Shown piece by piece: positions 9,518 through 20,973 of a stretch of DNA of 64,000 nt. Numbering within the stretch: position 1 is the first letter of the stretch; each line of letters starts with the position of its first letter. Below the pieces are notes generated by a model that saw only the letters and a list, made by a program, of their open reading frames with translations, did not search any database and was not told where the DNA came from. Location: positions 3,162,001-3,226,000 of the forward strand of contig JAHSVC010000031.1 of the NCBI GenBank assembly GCA_021397845.1, given 5' to 3'. A program made the position numbers and the translations under genes. The DNA comes from Areca catechu (lineage: Eukaryota > Streptophyta > Magnoliopsida > Arecales > Arecaceae).

Positions 9518-11816
9518 CTATCCGACTGGCTCCTTCCCAGGATGGTGCTCGGATGGGGTATTACCTTTTAGGACCTCCGGTGGTGGGGCTTTGTCTTCGG
9601 CGACCACTACCGGCGGAGCTGGGTCGGCAGCGGCAGCTGGTTCTTCTGCCTCACCCAAGTCAGGGGTCGGGCGTGCGCTTGGAGCACCTGGGAATCTGAG
9701 CCTGTCCATGTTCTTGTCCGAGATAAGGCCCTCCACCCTAAACCGCAATACATAAGCCCCTTAAGGAAGGAGTCCATCTCCACTTCATGGAACTCGATGC
9801 CGAACTCCTCAGAGGCCTTGTATCTCGCCACCACCTCGGCGGCCTCCTTCTTTGCAGCCTCCACCGAGTTGATTGCCATCGTGGCCTTCTCTTTGGTGCT
9901 TGTGGCTTTCTTCTCAATAATGGCAGCTTTCTTCTCGGTGGTGTTTGCCCGCTCCTTTGCCGCCCCCAGTTCTGCCCGAAGGGACTGGGCCTATTCCTTC
10001 TCTCGGGCGGCTTCAGTGCTGATCTCTTTTAGCCTAGCCTCCTTAGCCTTGAGATCTTCCACCCTGCACTTGGACTGACTCCTCTCCCGGTCCAAGGACT
10101 CCTCGAGCTCTTTTATGCATCTCTCAGCGCTTACAACCTCGCCCGGAGCTTTTTATTCTTCATATTGGCCTCCCAGGCCGCGTCGTTCTTCTAATTCACC
10201 TCGGCCATCAGGGACTCAAGCTGTGCTCTTCACTGCCATCCATCTTGGTCCAGTTTCTGCAGTAGTCTCTGATGAGCAGGAGTTCAGTGACGAGCTGCAC
10301 CAAAGAAGACGTCAGCCATAGAGACAAGAAGAAAGGAATGGGGCAGGTGAAGGAACAGAATACTTATCGAGAAGAGTTGGGGGAAGGTACTGTTGATGGC
10401 ATCGCCCAGGAGCTTCCCCACCTTCTCTCACCGATCGCACGATTGGACAGCGAAGACCATCATGCACTCGATGAGATTCTGATCTCGAACCAGGGAGGTG
10501 TTCATCACCAGCTTGAAGGGCACCCTATGGTGGTCCTTCTCCCTCTTATTTGTCGCTGATGCGGAGTCACCCTCTCCTCCGGTTGAGAAAGCATTGGAGG
10601 CACAGTTGGAGCTCGGTGCCCTATATTCGGCACCTTTAATGCTGGCTCCACTCTCTCCTACTCTCCATCCTCTTCATCCTCGACAATCTCGGGGGGAGGG
10701 GATGCCATGGCGGCACCGGCAGCAGCAGATCTAGCCTGGACAACCACCTCAGGCTCTTAGGCTGGGAGCAGATCGCGCTGCCTTGGTGACTCAGGAGCAA
10801 GCCTGGCAGCACTCCTACTTGGCTCGGGAGCGGCTCGGCTGCCCTCCTGCCCTGCTCAGGGGTGGGTTCTGCCCTTCTCCCACTTAGCTCGGCTGGCATG
10901 GCAGGTGCAGCCCTCATGCCGCTCTCCTCAGAGCTCTCTTTGAGGGGGACTCACTAGCCCCGTTGGTGGACCCCTCTTTCGAGAGAGTGCGAGGAGGTCA
11001 ACTAAGGAGAACTTCATGCCTACACGAAAAACAAAAACGTTAACTCTGAGCTTAGAAAGTCAAAAAGAAAGCACAAGGAGATAAATCTCGGGCCGAACTC
11101 ATCCAACTTTCGTATTGGGCTGACCATAGCTTCGAACAGGTTCTGCTCTAATAGTAGAACCTCGAGGGACGGGACTTGGTTGGCAGGGAGCTGGTCATAG
11201 ATCTCTCGATCAGCCGCTTCGATTGCTGAATTCTGGTTAGGGGACCGATCTAGGTCACTCCAAACCCAGTCGACCCCCTTGACCGAGGTGAAGAAGTATT
11301 TACTCTTCCATCCTTCAATGGAAGAGGGGAGCTCAAATTTGATGCCCTTTGGGTGAGAGGAGATAGACCACCATCCCTCCTTGGAAGGGTGGCATTTCAG
11401 GGTGAAGAAGACCCTGAACAGAGAGAAACGGGCAACAATCTTATGGAAGTGGCAATGAACTATGAAATAGAAAAATCATCCTGATGGCATTGGGAACTAG
11501 CTGAGCAGGAACAAGATGATAGTTGTTAGCACGAGGAGAAAGAAGGGGTGGAAAGGAAATCGAAGGCCCCCTACGAGGGTTTCCACATAGAGGCCAATCC
11601 AGCATGGGCCACTGGAGGTGACCCATTCCCCTGGTCGAGGGATCGAGAGCAGGATTGAGTCTGGAACACGTAGGTCTCTCCGGATGGTCGCAAGTTCCTC
11701 GACGGTGATCATCAAAGCAACCCTGCCGGGACCTGTCGACTGAGAGGGTTCGGGGCGGGTTCAGGTGGAGGAGGAGATGGAGGGTAGACCCTAGACTTCC
11801 TAATCACGATCCCAGT
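9518..11816 (-). pseudogene. Tat antisense ORF, Transposase_28-like domain to C-terminus
   Basis: The minus strand encodes, in several frames, GEWVTSS, a region with VGGLRFPFHPFFL and LVPAQLVPNAIRMIF near 11460-11600, then a coiled-coil-like section. The C-terminal block has YKASEEFGIEFHEVEMDSFL near 9760-9830, and the tail is Ala/Pro/Glu-rich, ending GKEPVG-stop at 9518. The plus-strand ORF at 30029-32255 has the same order. The central block resembles Pfam Transposase_28 (putative gypsy type transposon), as I recall that family; its biochemical role is unknown. It runs antisense to its element's polarity, as in Tat elements such as Grande. Frameshifts and an LTR insertion upstream make it non-functional. 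Confidence 0.65.
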
Positions 11817-13413
11817 TGATGCAGAATGGAAGCTCTGATACCAAAAATGATGCGGAACAAAAGAGATGATGCGATGCGGAAGTAAATTAAAATAATATAT
11901 TTTTTTATTTATTTATTTTAGAAGTCGACTTTAACTCAAAGGAAAGATAAACTAATGTTGAAAGAAACTAAGAAATGACAGAGAGCACAATTAAAAGGAG
12001 TGGATTATCAGAGTAACTCAAAAGTAGGATCGCTGGGGATTGAGAAACCCCCAGATCTAGGGTTTGCTCTGAGTTTCAACGAAACAGACAAAGTGAGAAG
12101 GGAAGGTTCTTGTTACCTAGCAGTGATATCTCTCGTTGCTTCAATTGGAGGACACTCTCGAGCAGATTGTAGGATCCTTGGAGACGGGGTATCTTCGCAA
12201 TGGATCCTCGGATTGTAGTCCTATGGCAAGGTTGGCCTCCTTCTCGAACTCAGGATCTGGAAGAAGAAGAACAAAAAAAGAACCAGAAACTCAAAGAAAG
12301 ACACTGACCTGAGGACTTAATGAAGATTGTTGGATGTAGAAGTTCCGGAGATCTTGATACTGATCTGACTCTCATTTGAATTGGCTCTGTAGTTGAAACA
12401 GTTGATCTGAACCTGGATGCTGGTGACCGGCTTCGATGTGGAAGAGAGGGGCCGTGGGATGAAGATGGAAAATTAGGGTTTGGTGGTGGTGGAGTAGAGA
12501 TGGGTGGACTAAGCTAGGGTTTGGGGGTTGGAGATCTCACACCTCCTCAAGGTTCCTAGGGAACCCGGATTTACTCCCTCACGGAGCTCAACACCTGAAT
12601 ACAAGTGCAGAAGAGAGAAACACAAAGTTGCTCACACAGAAATTGATTTCATTCATCATCATTTTAAATTTAAGAGTTACATAGAGTTGAATATATAGAC
12701 ATAACAAAGAAATAAAATTTTATACATTTCCCATGTGGGACTAATAGGACTAACCCACACTTTAGGCATCAAATTCTCTTCCCAAGACTCCTTCCATGAG
12801 TGGGCAACCCAAAAACTCCAAGAAAACTTGAAAATCAGCTCCAAATGGCAGGTTATGGGGGTGTCTCCTAGTATCTCTCATGAATCAAGGATTTTCCCTT
12901 CATGGTTTGGCTCATTTGGACACCTCCTAGTCTTGCTCCACAAGTTTAGGCTTCTTCCTTTCATGGCTTTGGCACTTTTGGAAACTTTTGGGTGCCTCCT
13001 TGATTTTCTCCCAAGACATGCTCTCTTCCCTTTTATAACTTGGATTTTTATGGAACATTGTGGGGCACCTCCTTGATCCTCTCTTCAAGAAAAATTCTTG
13101 CCATCCTGGCTTGGGTTTATCTGGAAAGAAGTTGTCTCTCCTTGGATTGAGGTATCTTGATGGATTTCTCCCCAAGTGGTGCAAGAAAAAAGAACCTGCT
13201 TACTTGAGGCGTGGGGACCAAGGTACACTGGATGGAGATGTGGCAGGGAGTGTGGCACCCACTTGTAGCTGGAAAATGTGGTGCCCTTTGGCAAAGGGAA
13301 TGACACCTACCTGGGCCTTGGACTTGGACTGAGTCAACATGACCCAACAAAAATTGAAATGACAAAATTACAGACTCAAAATTGAGTTGATCAGGTCAAC
13401 CCTTATTACAAAA
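11817..13413 (-). mobile_element. Ty1/copia LTR relic inside the antisense ORF
   Basis: The plus strand at 11848 starts TGATGCGGAAC, like the LTR at 19398 (TGATGCAGGATGG). On the minus strand the LTR end is followed by four T and a primer binding site (11832-11843), then by CCATTCTGCATCA, which looks like a second LTR end. So the relic is one LTR plus primer site plus the last bases of the other LTR, with the interior lost. A TATA-like ATATATAG lies near 12690. Flanks CCAGT (11812-11816) and CCAGA (13414-13418) may be a decayed target duplication. The right boundary is approximate. Confidence 0.6.
11832..11843 (-). other. Primer binding site (initiator Met tRNA type)
   Basis: The minus strand reads TGGTATCAGAGC, the common plant copia primer site complementary to the 3' end of initiator methionine tRNA, four bases after the LTR end. 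Confidence 0.75.
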
Positions 13414-13639
13414 CCAGAAAACCCTAATTCTTCGGGCAAGGTCAATCAGAGATCCAGATGGAGCCCTGAAGTCTTCTTCTGAGTCTGGTGCCCGCACCAC
13501 CAGTGGGGCGAGGCCTCCTATTGATCTCGAAGCACATCTTTTCCTCCTCCTCATCGGAGGAAGAAGGCGGTCTCGGTCGAGAAGGCCCAGCCTCACTTTG
13601 GTTGGTCGAAGGATGGAAGTTTGGACCTAAGTGAGACAT
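13414..13639 (-). pseudogene. Tat antisense ORF, N-terminal part
   Basis: It starts MSHLGPNFHPSTNQSEAGPS at 13639 and continues with a Pro/Ser/Glu-rich stretch, RPRPPSSSDEEEE. The equivalent start of the plus-strand copy at 30029 reads MAPSGHHCHFSSNPNEAGPS, so the two N-termini are clearly related (NxxEAGPSR). The frame is cut by the copia LTR relic. The start lies about 540 bases from the polypurine tract, near the 500 bases seen in the other copy. Confidence 0.65.
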
Positions 13640-14179
13640 CTGGAAAAAGAAGATGAAGTCGAAGGGTAGAGAAGAAGAAGAAGAGAAACGGACAAGATCC
13701 AGGAAGATCCTAGCCCTAGAAGAAAGTTCTGCCCAGCCGGGAGAGGGAGAAGGAGACGAACCTGGCTAACTTTGGAAGACAAGGATGGTTGGGGGAGAAG
13801 AAGGAGCTCTGGTACGATGGCGGGCATGCAAGATTTGAAAGGAGATGTATTTAGAAAAATTGCCTTTCCTTTCGAAGTGACCAGACACCTAACCGTACCG
13901 TTACAGCACCGTCACCGTTGGATCTGCGCCACATGTCAGTAATTGATGAAGATGATGCCTCGTTTCGACCATGATCGCTCTGAATTCTATGCCAGTGATA
14001 TGTGCTCCTCGGACATGCCCACATGGCTCCCTCGCCTTGGTTTGGAGAACTGCCTCACGAAGCGCCGGTGACCGTGGCCATTATTGTGCCAGATTTCTGC
14101 CTTTCTATGTCAGCACCGCATTTACTCCCTTCGCCCTGAGCACCGTGCACCAACGAGACTCGAGAGTGGGGGGCAGTTA
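13640..14179 (+). other. Spacer ending in a polypurine tract
   Basis: This is the gap between the antisense ORF start and the 3' LTR. It ends with GAGAGTGGGGGGCAGT at 14162-14177, a plus-strand polypurine tract matching AAAGTGGGGGGCAAC on the minus strand at 29521-29535. Its orientation shows that this Tat element has plus polarity. Confidence 0.65.
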
Positions 14180-15490
14180 TGTGGTGGGATCATTGATGTG
14201 GAACCCATGTTTGACCTTGTCAGATGCCATGTCGGATGAAGCTGCCATGTCGGATGAAACGGCCATGTCGGACATCTCTGCCTAGACTCCTTTGCCAGGC
14301 TGGCTCCCCTCGAGGTCGAGATGCCATGGCCAAAGTCGAGCTCTGCCTCTTCTTGGACTCCGTCGCTAGGCTGTCTCCCCTCGAGGTCGAGACGCCATGG
14401 CCAAAGTCAAGCTCTGCCTTTGCCTGGACTCCTTCGCCAAGCTGGCTCCCCTCGAGATCGAGATGCCATGGTCGAAATCGAGCTCCTTCTCTATCCAGAC
14501 TCTTTCACCAGGCTGGCTCCCCTCGAGGTCGAGACGCGGTGGCCGAAGTTGAGCTTCACCTCTACCCAGACTCCTTTGCCAGGCTGGCTCCCCTCGAGGT
14601 CGAGACACCATGGTCGAGGTCGAGCTCCTCCTTCCTAAGCTCACCCCACCTCTGATGAAGAAACCAACGGCTGCGGGGTGTCGCTGCCCTCCTTGAATGG
14701 TGGTGAGCCATCCAAGGACCATGGAGGGACACCTGCAAGGCTATAATAACTGTCCCAGCTACCACTTTCATCGAAGGGAAGTGGTCCCCCAATCGAGGTG
14801 CCGCGCTCCTGGCTGATTGTCTGTACCCTCCGAAAGAGGAAGTCAACCCAGAGGATTCGAATCCAGGGAGAGGCTGCCCGTCGATCAAGGCTCTACCAAG
14901 CTTCCTGAAATGGAGTGACCAGGAGGAGGTTCAGAGCGTATGGTGCTGTTCCCTATCATGGATGGGGAAAGGCACCTCGCGTACGGCACCGGACATCGCC
15001 GCACATGCCTGCAAGTGAGGGAAAGATCCCGAGGTAAGTGGCATGCAACGACCCTAGCTAAAAGGAGTTCTCCAAGATTCGGAACAAGGTAAGCGAGCAA
15101 ACACACGGGCAGGAGGGGGCAGTACACAGGAGAGCAACCAAGAAGCTAAGTTACCCAGGCTACCAGAGATCCATCGGAAGGGCCTTGACAGACACAGCCA
15201 TTCAACTCGAGCCCTCCTCCGTTGCCATTCCCCACTTTCTGCTCTTGACCCACTCACACTCTCTCATTTCACATGTTTCTCCTCCTAGCATGGAGTCCAC
15301 CTACGGGGCTCGACCGGGAGGATCTGTTTTCCTGGATCGCCATTGACTTGAGCATTGGAGTGCCCCTGCCAGGATCACTGGCCCGGGTCTCCTCTGTTTG
15401 CAGGTTCGAGCATCCGAGTAGGATCCTGTGTGATAGGGGCACGGTCTGAGGTCGTCTTCAACTACAAGCCACGGTGATCGGGCGGCAACA
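14180..15490 (+). mobile_element. Tat-like 3' LTR
   Basis: It starts TGTGGTGGG right after the polypurine tract and ends GGGCGGCAACA at 15490; ...GGCAACA is also the LTR end of the complete Tat element. It holds a 71-bp tandem array. Immediately after it comes copia reverse transcriptase, so the Tat element inserted there; the right flank is GTGCC. The matching 5' LTR is not in the expected place to the left, so the element is truncated on its 5' side. Confidence 0.65.
14288..14650. repeat. 71-bp tandem array, five copies
   Basis: TGGCTCCCCT or close variants start at 14301, 14372, 14443, 14514 and 14585, a constant 71-bp period. Each is followed by CGAGGTCGAGA and a CCATGG-like site. Because 71 is not a multiple of three and stops are rare, several overlapping frames stay open; they are not proteins. 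Confidence 0.9.
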
Positions 15491-16200
15491 GTGCCATGTC
15501 CTTCGTTGCAAATTCTCTTGATAACTCCGTCTTCCATCTTTCGATCTCCTGCATGCTCAGTCTAGCTATCAGCATATCATCAACATACAAGAGTAGAGAT
15601 GATGAAACTACCATCAAATGACTTGTAGTAATAGCAATTATCTTCTTGGCACCTTGCAAAACTACTATTAGTAATGAATCCATCAAACCTTTTGTACCAT
15701 AACCAGGGGCCTGTTTCAAACTATACAAGCTCTTCTTCAGCTTGCATACCAGGTTTTCTTTACCAGGGACTATAAAGCCAACTGATTGTTGCATATAAAT
15801 GTCCTCTTCTATCTCACCATGCAGGAAAGCAGTAGAAACATCAAGTTATTCTAAGTATAAATTTCATGAGCTACTATACTTAGAAAAACCCTTATTATAG
15901 AGAGCTTAATAATAGGAGAAAAGATGTCAGTATAATCAATACCTTTTTTCTATTGGAAGTCTTTCACAACTAACCTTGCCTTGTACCTCTAGCAGCTATT
16001 GTTCTTTCTTGATCTTGTAGATCCACTTGTTGTCCAGTGTTTTCGTTCCTATCGGTAGTGTGCTGAGCTTCCATGTCTCATTTTTTATCAAGGACTGTAT
16101 CTCGTCCTTCATCGTCAGCTCCTATTTGACCAAATCTTTGCTCTCCATGGCTTCATCAAAGCACTCTAGCTCCCTTCCATCTGTCAACAGTAGATAATAC
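15491..16200 (-). pseudogene. Ty1/copia reverse transcriptase fragment
   Basis: The minus strand encodes NKWIYKIKKEQ near 15990-16030, STAFLHGEIEEDIYMQQS near 15780-15840, then LVCKLKKSLYSLKQAPG and LLYVDDMLIA near 15550-15590 with an intact YVDD. This is the conserved core of a copia reverse transcriptase. Several stops and frame changes occur. The domain ends abruptly at 15491 against the Tat 3' LTR, so its C-terminal part, RNase H and 3' LTR are missing here. Confidence 0.8.
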
Positions 16201-17002
16201 GAGGGTGAATACCTTACACATGGTTTTGGGGTCCTTGCAGATCTTCTCAACTGAGGTGTCTCGGGCTCAAGTTCAGGATCTCTTGCTCACTTGGCAATGT
16301 CCTTTCCATGATCTTTTCCCACTCTACTTATTCTTTCTCCTTGTTTGCTTGTCCTGCTCTGTCTGGAACACTCTGGTCCTTGTATAGGCTTCTTTCATTG
16401 AACAACACATCCTTGCTCCTAATGATCTTCCTTCTTCTCACTCCAGAGCTTGTAACTGAACTCATTAGTGCCATACCCAATGAAAAAGCACCTCTCTGAC
16501 TTTGTATCGAGCTTATCTCTCTTCTCTGCATTGACGTGTATGTAGGAGACACAACCAAAGACCTTTAGGTGAGATAAACTTGCTGACTTCCCTATCCACT
16601 CTTCTTCTGGTAGCTTGTACTTAAGGAGGACTGAGGGACTTCTATTGATTAGATAGGCGGTAGTGCTAACTACCTCAGCCCAGAATATCTTGGGCAATCT
16701 AGCATGGAGCCTCATGCTCCTGGCTCTTTCATTCAAGGTCTTGTTCATGCACTCAGCTACCTCGTTCTATTGTAGCATGCTTGGAATTGTCTTCTCCATT
16801 TTGATTCCATTGGTTATGTAGAACTTCTTGAACTCGGTGCTGTTGTACTCTCCTCCATTGTCTAATCTCAAATACTTTATCTTCTGTCCACACTCATTCT
16901 CTACCAAGCTTTTTCAATTCCTAAAATTATCAAATCCATTTGATTATTTTGTAAAAAATAAACCCATATCTTTCTGGTGGAGTTGTTAATGAAGGTCACA
17001 TA
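16201..17002 (-). pseudogene. Ty1/copia integrase, central and C-terminal part
   Basis: From 17002 downward the minus strand encodes a DDE integrase segment: YLRLDNGGEYNSTEF near 16830-16880 with the second catalytic Asp, then NEVAECMNKTLNERARSMRL with the glutamate, and LINRSPSVLLKYKLPEEEW, VFGCVSYIHV and CFFIGYGTNEFSYKLW. The last belong to the post-core domain. Stops occur, for example before NEVAE. The domain continues across the solo LTR at 17003-18579; the stretch from 16201 to 16420 is the degenerate linker to reverse transcriptase. Confidence 0.8.
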
Positions 17003-18579
17003 TGTTGCCCAGGTGGCTTAGTCCCAAGAGGGGGGTAATTGCGAATTACAAAATTTTCTAGAATATGTGCACAAGTAATTCCAATTAGTGGTTAGGTGCT
17101 GTGTTAATCAGAGAACGAAAGCAGAAGCTAAAGGATAAAACAAATACAACACAAACAAAGCAAATTTATAGTGGTTCGGAGCAACCCAGCTCCTACGTCC
17201 ACTACCCAAGTTCACCACTCGGGATTTTCACTATATCCCCCAAACCGAATACAGTCGAATTGTTTTATAGGCTCACAATCCAAACCTCTACACTTTGGTT
17301 TTTGAAACTGGGCTCTCCAAAGAAACCCAAGTTAGGTTTTTACAGGTTCACCTAAAACCTCTACACTTTAGTTTTTAGCTAGGCTCACCAAAGAAACCTC
17401 TACACTTTGGTTTTTAAAGGCTCACCAAAGAAACCTATTTGATTTTTACAACAGGGCTCACCAATAACCCAGATATTCTAAATGATAGATTAAAAAAGCA
17501 ACAGTAAAGACAAACTCTATTATCTGGGTGGTTGCCATTGCAGCTCGAGTGAAGATCCACTAAATGCTCTTCAATGCACTTCCTTGCTTTCCTCAAAAAG
17601 GTGCTTCAAGCTTCTGGTAAGAGTTGTTGCAGGCTTGAAGGCAAACTTTAAAGATCTAGTACTCTCTTACTTCACTTCAATAAGTGTTCAATAAATGCTC
17701 AATAAATCATTAGCCTCTTCAAGGATGTTCTTATACCTTATTTATAGAGACTTCAACTGCCTTCCCTTGATTTTGAACGTTGTAGACCGTTGGGAGGTGA
17801 CAGGTTACCGTTGGAGCACTTTTGGAATTCAAAAATTGAGAACTGGAACTAGCTGTTGGAGGTGACCCCGTCATTCCAGTTGGCTTGGACAGACTTTGAG
17901 TCGGCTCGAATGAAGTTCGGGTCGACTGGGTTGAGTGCCAGTCGGCTAGCTTCCACAGCTGAGAAAATACCTCACTCTGGACGAGTCGGCTGGGCTGAAT
18001 TCCAGTCAGCTGGAGTCTCAAAGGCCTCTCAGACCATTTTCATCTGAGTTCTGGATGAGTCGACTAGATCTAATTCCAGTCGGCTTGGATTCCTGAGAAT
18101 CATAGAATGTTCTCAACCTTGTTCTGGACGAGTCGGCTGGACCTTGGTGCCAGTCGGCTGGATCTGTGTGCCAGAGAACTTGTCTTCAGTGCCAGTGCCA
18201 GAGTCGGCTGGGTTGTTCATCCAGTCGGCTCGAATGTGGTTCTTCATCCAGATCAGCTTCAAACTTCCAGAACACTGTCCCAGGCTTTAAAGATCTTCTT
18301 CAAGCACTTTTTACAATAAATTAAAGGAAAACTTGAAGCTTGAAAAACTACTAGAAGTAACCCTTGAACTTGTTTTTAATAGAAATTTTTTGTAGGGTTC
18401 TTCTTTACAAGATTCTAAATAATTTACAACTCAACACAAAACATTAAAGATTATAGGAGTTAAAAGATGTATCAATGTAGTTGTCCTACAAAAACTTGTC
18501 AATCATTTGAGGAGTTGTTAGATAACTAAATGTATGCTCCAATGTTTTGTTAGCATCAAAATCACTTTAGGGGTCAACA
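17003..18579 (-). mobile_element. Sirevirus-like solo LTR, ACATA target duplication
   Basis: The plus strand starts TGTTGCCCAGG and ends GGGGTCAACA, so it has TG...CA termini. The flanks are a perfect 5-bp duplication, ACATA at 16998-17002 and 18580-18584. Without the insert the copia integrase reads through in frame (ending ...LRYYV, resuming TFINNSTRKIWV), which proves the event. There is no internal coding region, so this is a solo LTR. U3 is filled with about a dozen AGTCGGCTGG or CCAGTCGGCT motifs at 17880-18240, and C-rich CCCCCCTCTTGG lies just inside the minus-strand end, as in the LTR at 5451. Confidence 0.9.
17880..18240. repeat. Clustered AGTCGGCT / AGTCGACT motifs in LTR U3
   Basis: Short motifs GAGTCGGCTGG, CCAGTCGGCT and AGTCGACTAG recur about twelve times, in pairs roughly 25-35 bases apart. 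The core AGTCGACT is a palindrome. This is the counterpart of the GTGTCGACAC cluster at 5692-5945, with a different sequence. Confidence 0.75.
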
Positions 18580-18850
18580 ACATAGTATCGCAAAACTCCA
18601 AAGATGCAATCGAGGAGGGATCCCACATGTAGGTGTGCACAAGCTCCAGCTTTCTTGATCTTGGTGCCATGCCAATCTTGAAGAAGCTGACTCTCTTCTA
18701 CTTTCCAAGAACACAATTCTCGTGAAACTAATATCTGTCATCTTCAAACCTAGTAGCTTGTCCTTCTTCAATAGTACTTGCATTCCTTTCTCGCTCATGT
18801 GACCCAGCCAGTGGTGCCACAACTCCGAGTCTGCCTATGCTAGTGCCACT
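18580..18850 (-). pseudogene. Ty1/copia integrase N-terminal zinc region
   Basis: The minus strand encodes MWHHWLGHMSEKGMQVLLKK, the GAG-pre-integrase HHCC zinc domain, then a degenerate stretch and LVHTYMWDPS. In copia integrases this last segment normally reads HTDVWGP with the first catalytic Asp; here the Asp position is Tyr. The sequence continues across the solo LTR into 17002. Confidence 0.8.
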
Positions 18851-19397
18851 ACATCTCTGGTGTTACTAGTCATATATAGGGTACCTAACTTGCTTCCTAT
18901 GCTATCACCATCGGACCTTTGGTGATCTTCCAAGAGCCACCAATAAAAGTTGTAATGTACCCCTCTGAGTCCAGTTGCCTGACTGATATCAAGTTTTTTC
19001 TCAATCCTGGGACATGTCTAACATTCTTCAGCTTCCAAATTGATTAATCTGGCATCTTGATGTGTACATCACCCTTTTCCACAATATTCAAAGGCTCATA
19101 ATCTACAAGATAGACCTTTCCGAAGTCTCTAGCAACGTAGTTGCATATAGATTCCTTCTATGAGGTAAAGTGAAACGAAGCTCCAGAGTCTAGGATCCAA
19201 GACTTCATCGAACTATCCACGCTAAGAACCAATGCATATTCAACTATCTCTATCGCTGCATTGACTGACTTTTTGTTCTATCCCTTGTTCTTCTTTGTCA
19301 GCAGTTCTTTCTGGTATGCCCCTTCTTGCCACAGCGCCAACAGCCATCATCCTTCGATCTTAACTGGCTCCTCTGCTTAGACTTGGATCTCCCATGG
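18851..19397 (-). pseudogene. Ty1/copia zinc knuckle and aspartic protease
   Basis: The nucleocapsid knuckle CWRCGKKGHTRKNC is encoded near 19305-19350, with a basic RSKSK stretch before it. About 120 bases on, SWILDSGASFHF (near 19165-19205) carries the protease DSGA motif, followed by VRHVPGLRKNLISVRQLDSEG typical of the end of copia protease. Stops separate these parts. The upstream boundary at 19397 is where another LTR has inserted into gag. Confidence 0.8.
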
Positions 19398-20128
19398 TGA
19401 TGCAGGATGGATGCAAAAACTAATTTTAATAATTAATAATTTAATTATGATGAGCAATGGCAGCAAACTCAGATAAACTATCAAGCTAATTTAACGAAAA
19501 ATTAGACTAAGTCTCTACTAACTACCCGCAACATGATCAGCATACAATCTCATAAAGAATCCTGGATCTAATGATTAAGAAACCACCGAAACTAGGATGT
19601 CCTGACTTCAATCAACCAGATCTAATGAGATTCAGAGGGTTACTTATCAATAACGCTTTTCCCTCCTCCATTTCAATAGATCTGGATTCAATTCTTGTGA
19701 TCTCATGGTAGGATTGCAAACTTCAATCCTTCGGAGTGGATCTTCCTGTTGATGGTTGGATGGCAAGGAAAACCTCCTCTTTTGATCGAGAACACTAGGG
19801 ATCCTGCAAAAAGAACTGTGATTAGAACGATGGAAATGGAGTGGAAATCTGAAATGAGATAGGGAAAGAAGGAAGGATGGCTTGGTTCTAGATCGGACTG
19901 GGTGCTAAAGATGGTGGTGTAGAGCTTCTGGATCTTAGACTCAGGAGATAACTTGAGCTTCAGTACTCCACACACTAATGCAATGCTTAACTGGTAGAGC
20001 ACTCACACACTACAATTGCTTAACCAGCAATTAAACTCTTAACGCTTACCCAGTAATTAGAGAAAGGAAACTGGCAGAGTTTCATTAATCAATCATAAGT
20101 TGGATACAAGGTGGTAGAATGGAGTGGT

Positions 20129-20136
20129 ATTTATAG
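20129..20136 (-). promoter_or_regulatory. TATA box of the solo LTR
   Basis: The minus strand reads TATAAATA within GTCTATAAATACCAC, about 730 bases before the LTR 3' end. Assigned from motif and position. Confidence 0.5.
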
Positions 20137-20689
20137 ACCCTCTATACAAGTAGCATGATAACGTATAATTCTTTTGAATAATAAAAGATTATATGGGACT
20201 CTACACTCCTTCTTGACCTGAATGGAAACTCCTTGAAATTTGAATGGGATAGGTGCCTTCTCCATTTGGACTTCTTTAACTCTAGGCATCCAAGAAAAAT
20301 ATATGCAACAAGAAGAAATGAGGCCCTCCAAAATGTGCGACAAATCATTTGAGAAGTGGGCGGAAACTCCTCCTTTCTTAGCATTATCCAACTTTGGCAT
20401 GAGTAGATTTCATCTTAACTTTTGAATTTGAAGTGGATAGATGATAACTCCTTGCATTTAAATAAAATGTCTTTGAATGTTGAATGGACTCCATTTAAAT
20501 TTGAAAGATTCCTTGAGTGGGAATCCATCTTGGAGTGGGCGACAATTTGAGGATGAAGGGGTGCTAAAAGAGAAGTAGAATCCTCCTGCTTTACTTCTCT
20601 TGATGGCATCTTCTTGGATTTTCAAATGGGTGATGAGAAGGAAAGTTGGATGGCGCCTCTTTTGGATAAAGTTGAACTTTAAAATTGTC

Positions 20690-20790
20690 CCAATGTCTTG
20701 ATGTCCAATGTCCCATTGTCTCGATGTCTAGATTTTCCAATGTCTCGATGTTTGGATGTTCCAATGTATAGATGCCTGGTAAAATTTTGT
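20690..20790. repeat. Short CAATGTCTCGATGT repeats
   Basis: CCAATGTCTCGATGT and near copies (CAATGTCTTGATGT, CCATTGTCTCGATGT, CCAATGTATAGATGC) recur four or five times, about 15-30 bases apart, in the U3 part of the solo LTR. Confidence 0.7.
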
Positions 20791-20973
20791 ACAACCTTCT
20801 TTTATCATAGAATTGATCCATCAAGGTGATGATGACTTGGATCATGGCTACTTATGAAATCCCTTGACTTATTCAAATACTAATTACAAGACTCAAATTG
20901 ATCAATTTACAAAACAAAGCAAACTAATATTATTTACAGGACTCAAACTGAAATTAAAATACTTGGCTGCTCA

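Larger units (their letters stand above)
19398..20973 (-). mobile_element. Copia-type solo LTR inserted in gag
   Basis: The plus strand starts TGATGCAGGATGG and ends GGCTGCTCA, giving TG...CA termini of 1576 bp. It shares its start and a similar far end with the LTR relic at 11817-13413, so the two are one family. It splits the copia gag from its zinc knuckle. Flanks are not an exact duplication, but CACCA occurs at both junctions on the minus strand. A minus-strand TATA box lies at 20129-20136. No internal region is present. Confidence 0.65.

Noticed and set aside
14224..14655. 143-residue frame over the 71-bp repeats
   Set aside because: Period not a multiple of three; the frame is open by composition only.
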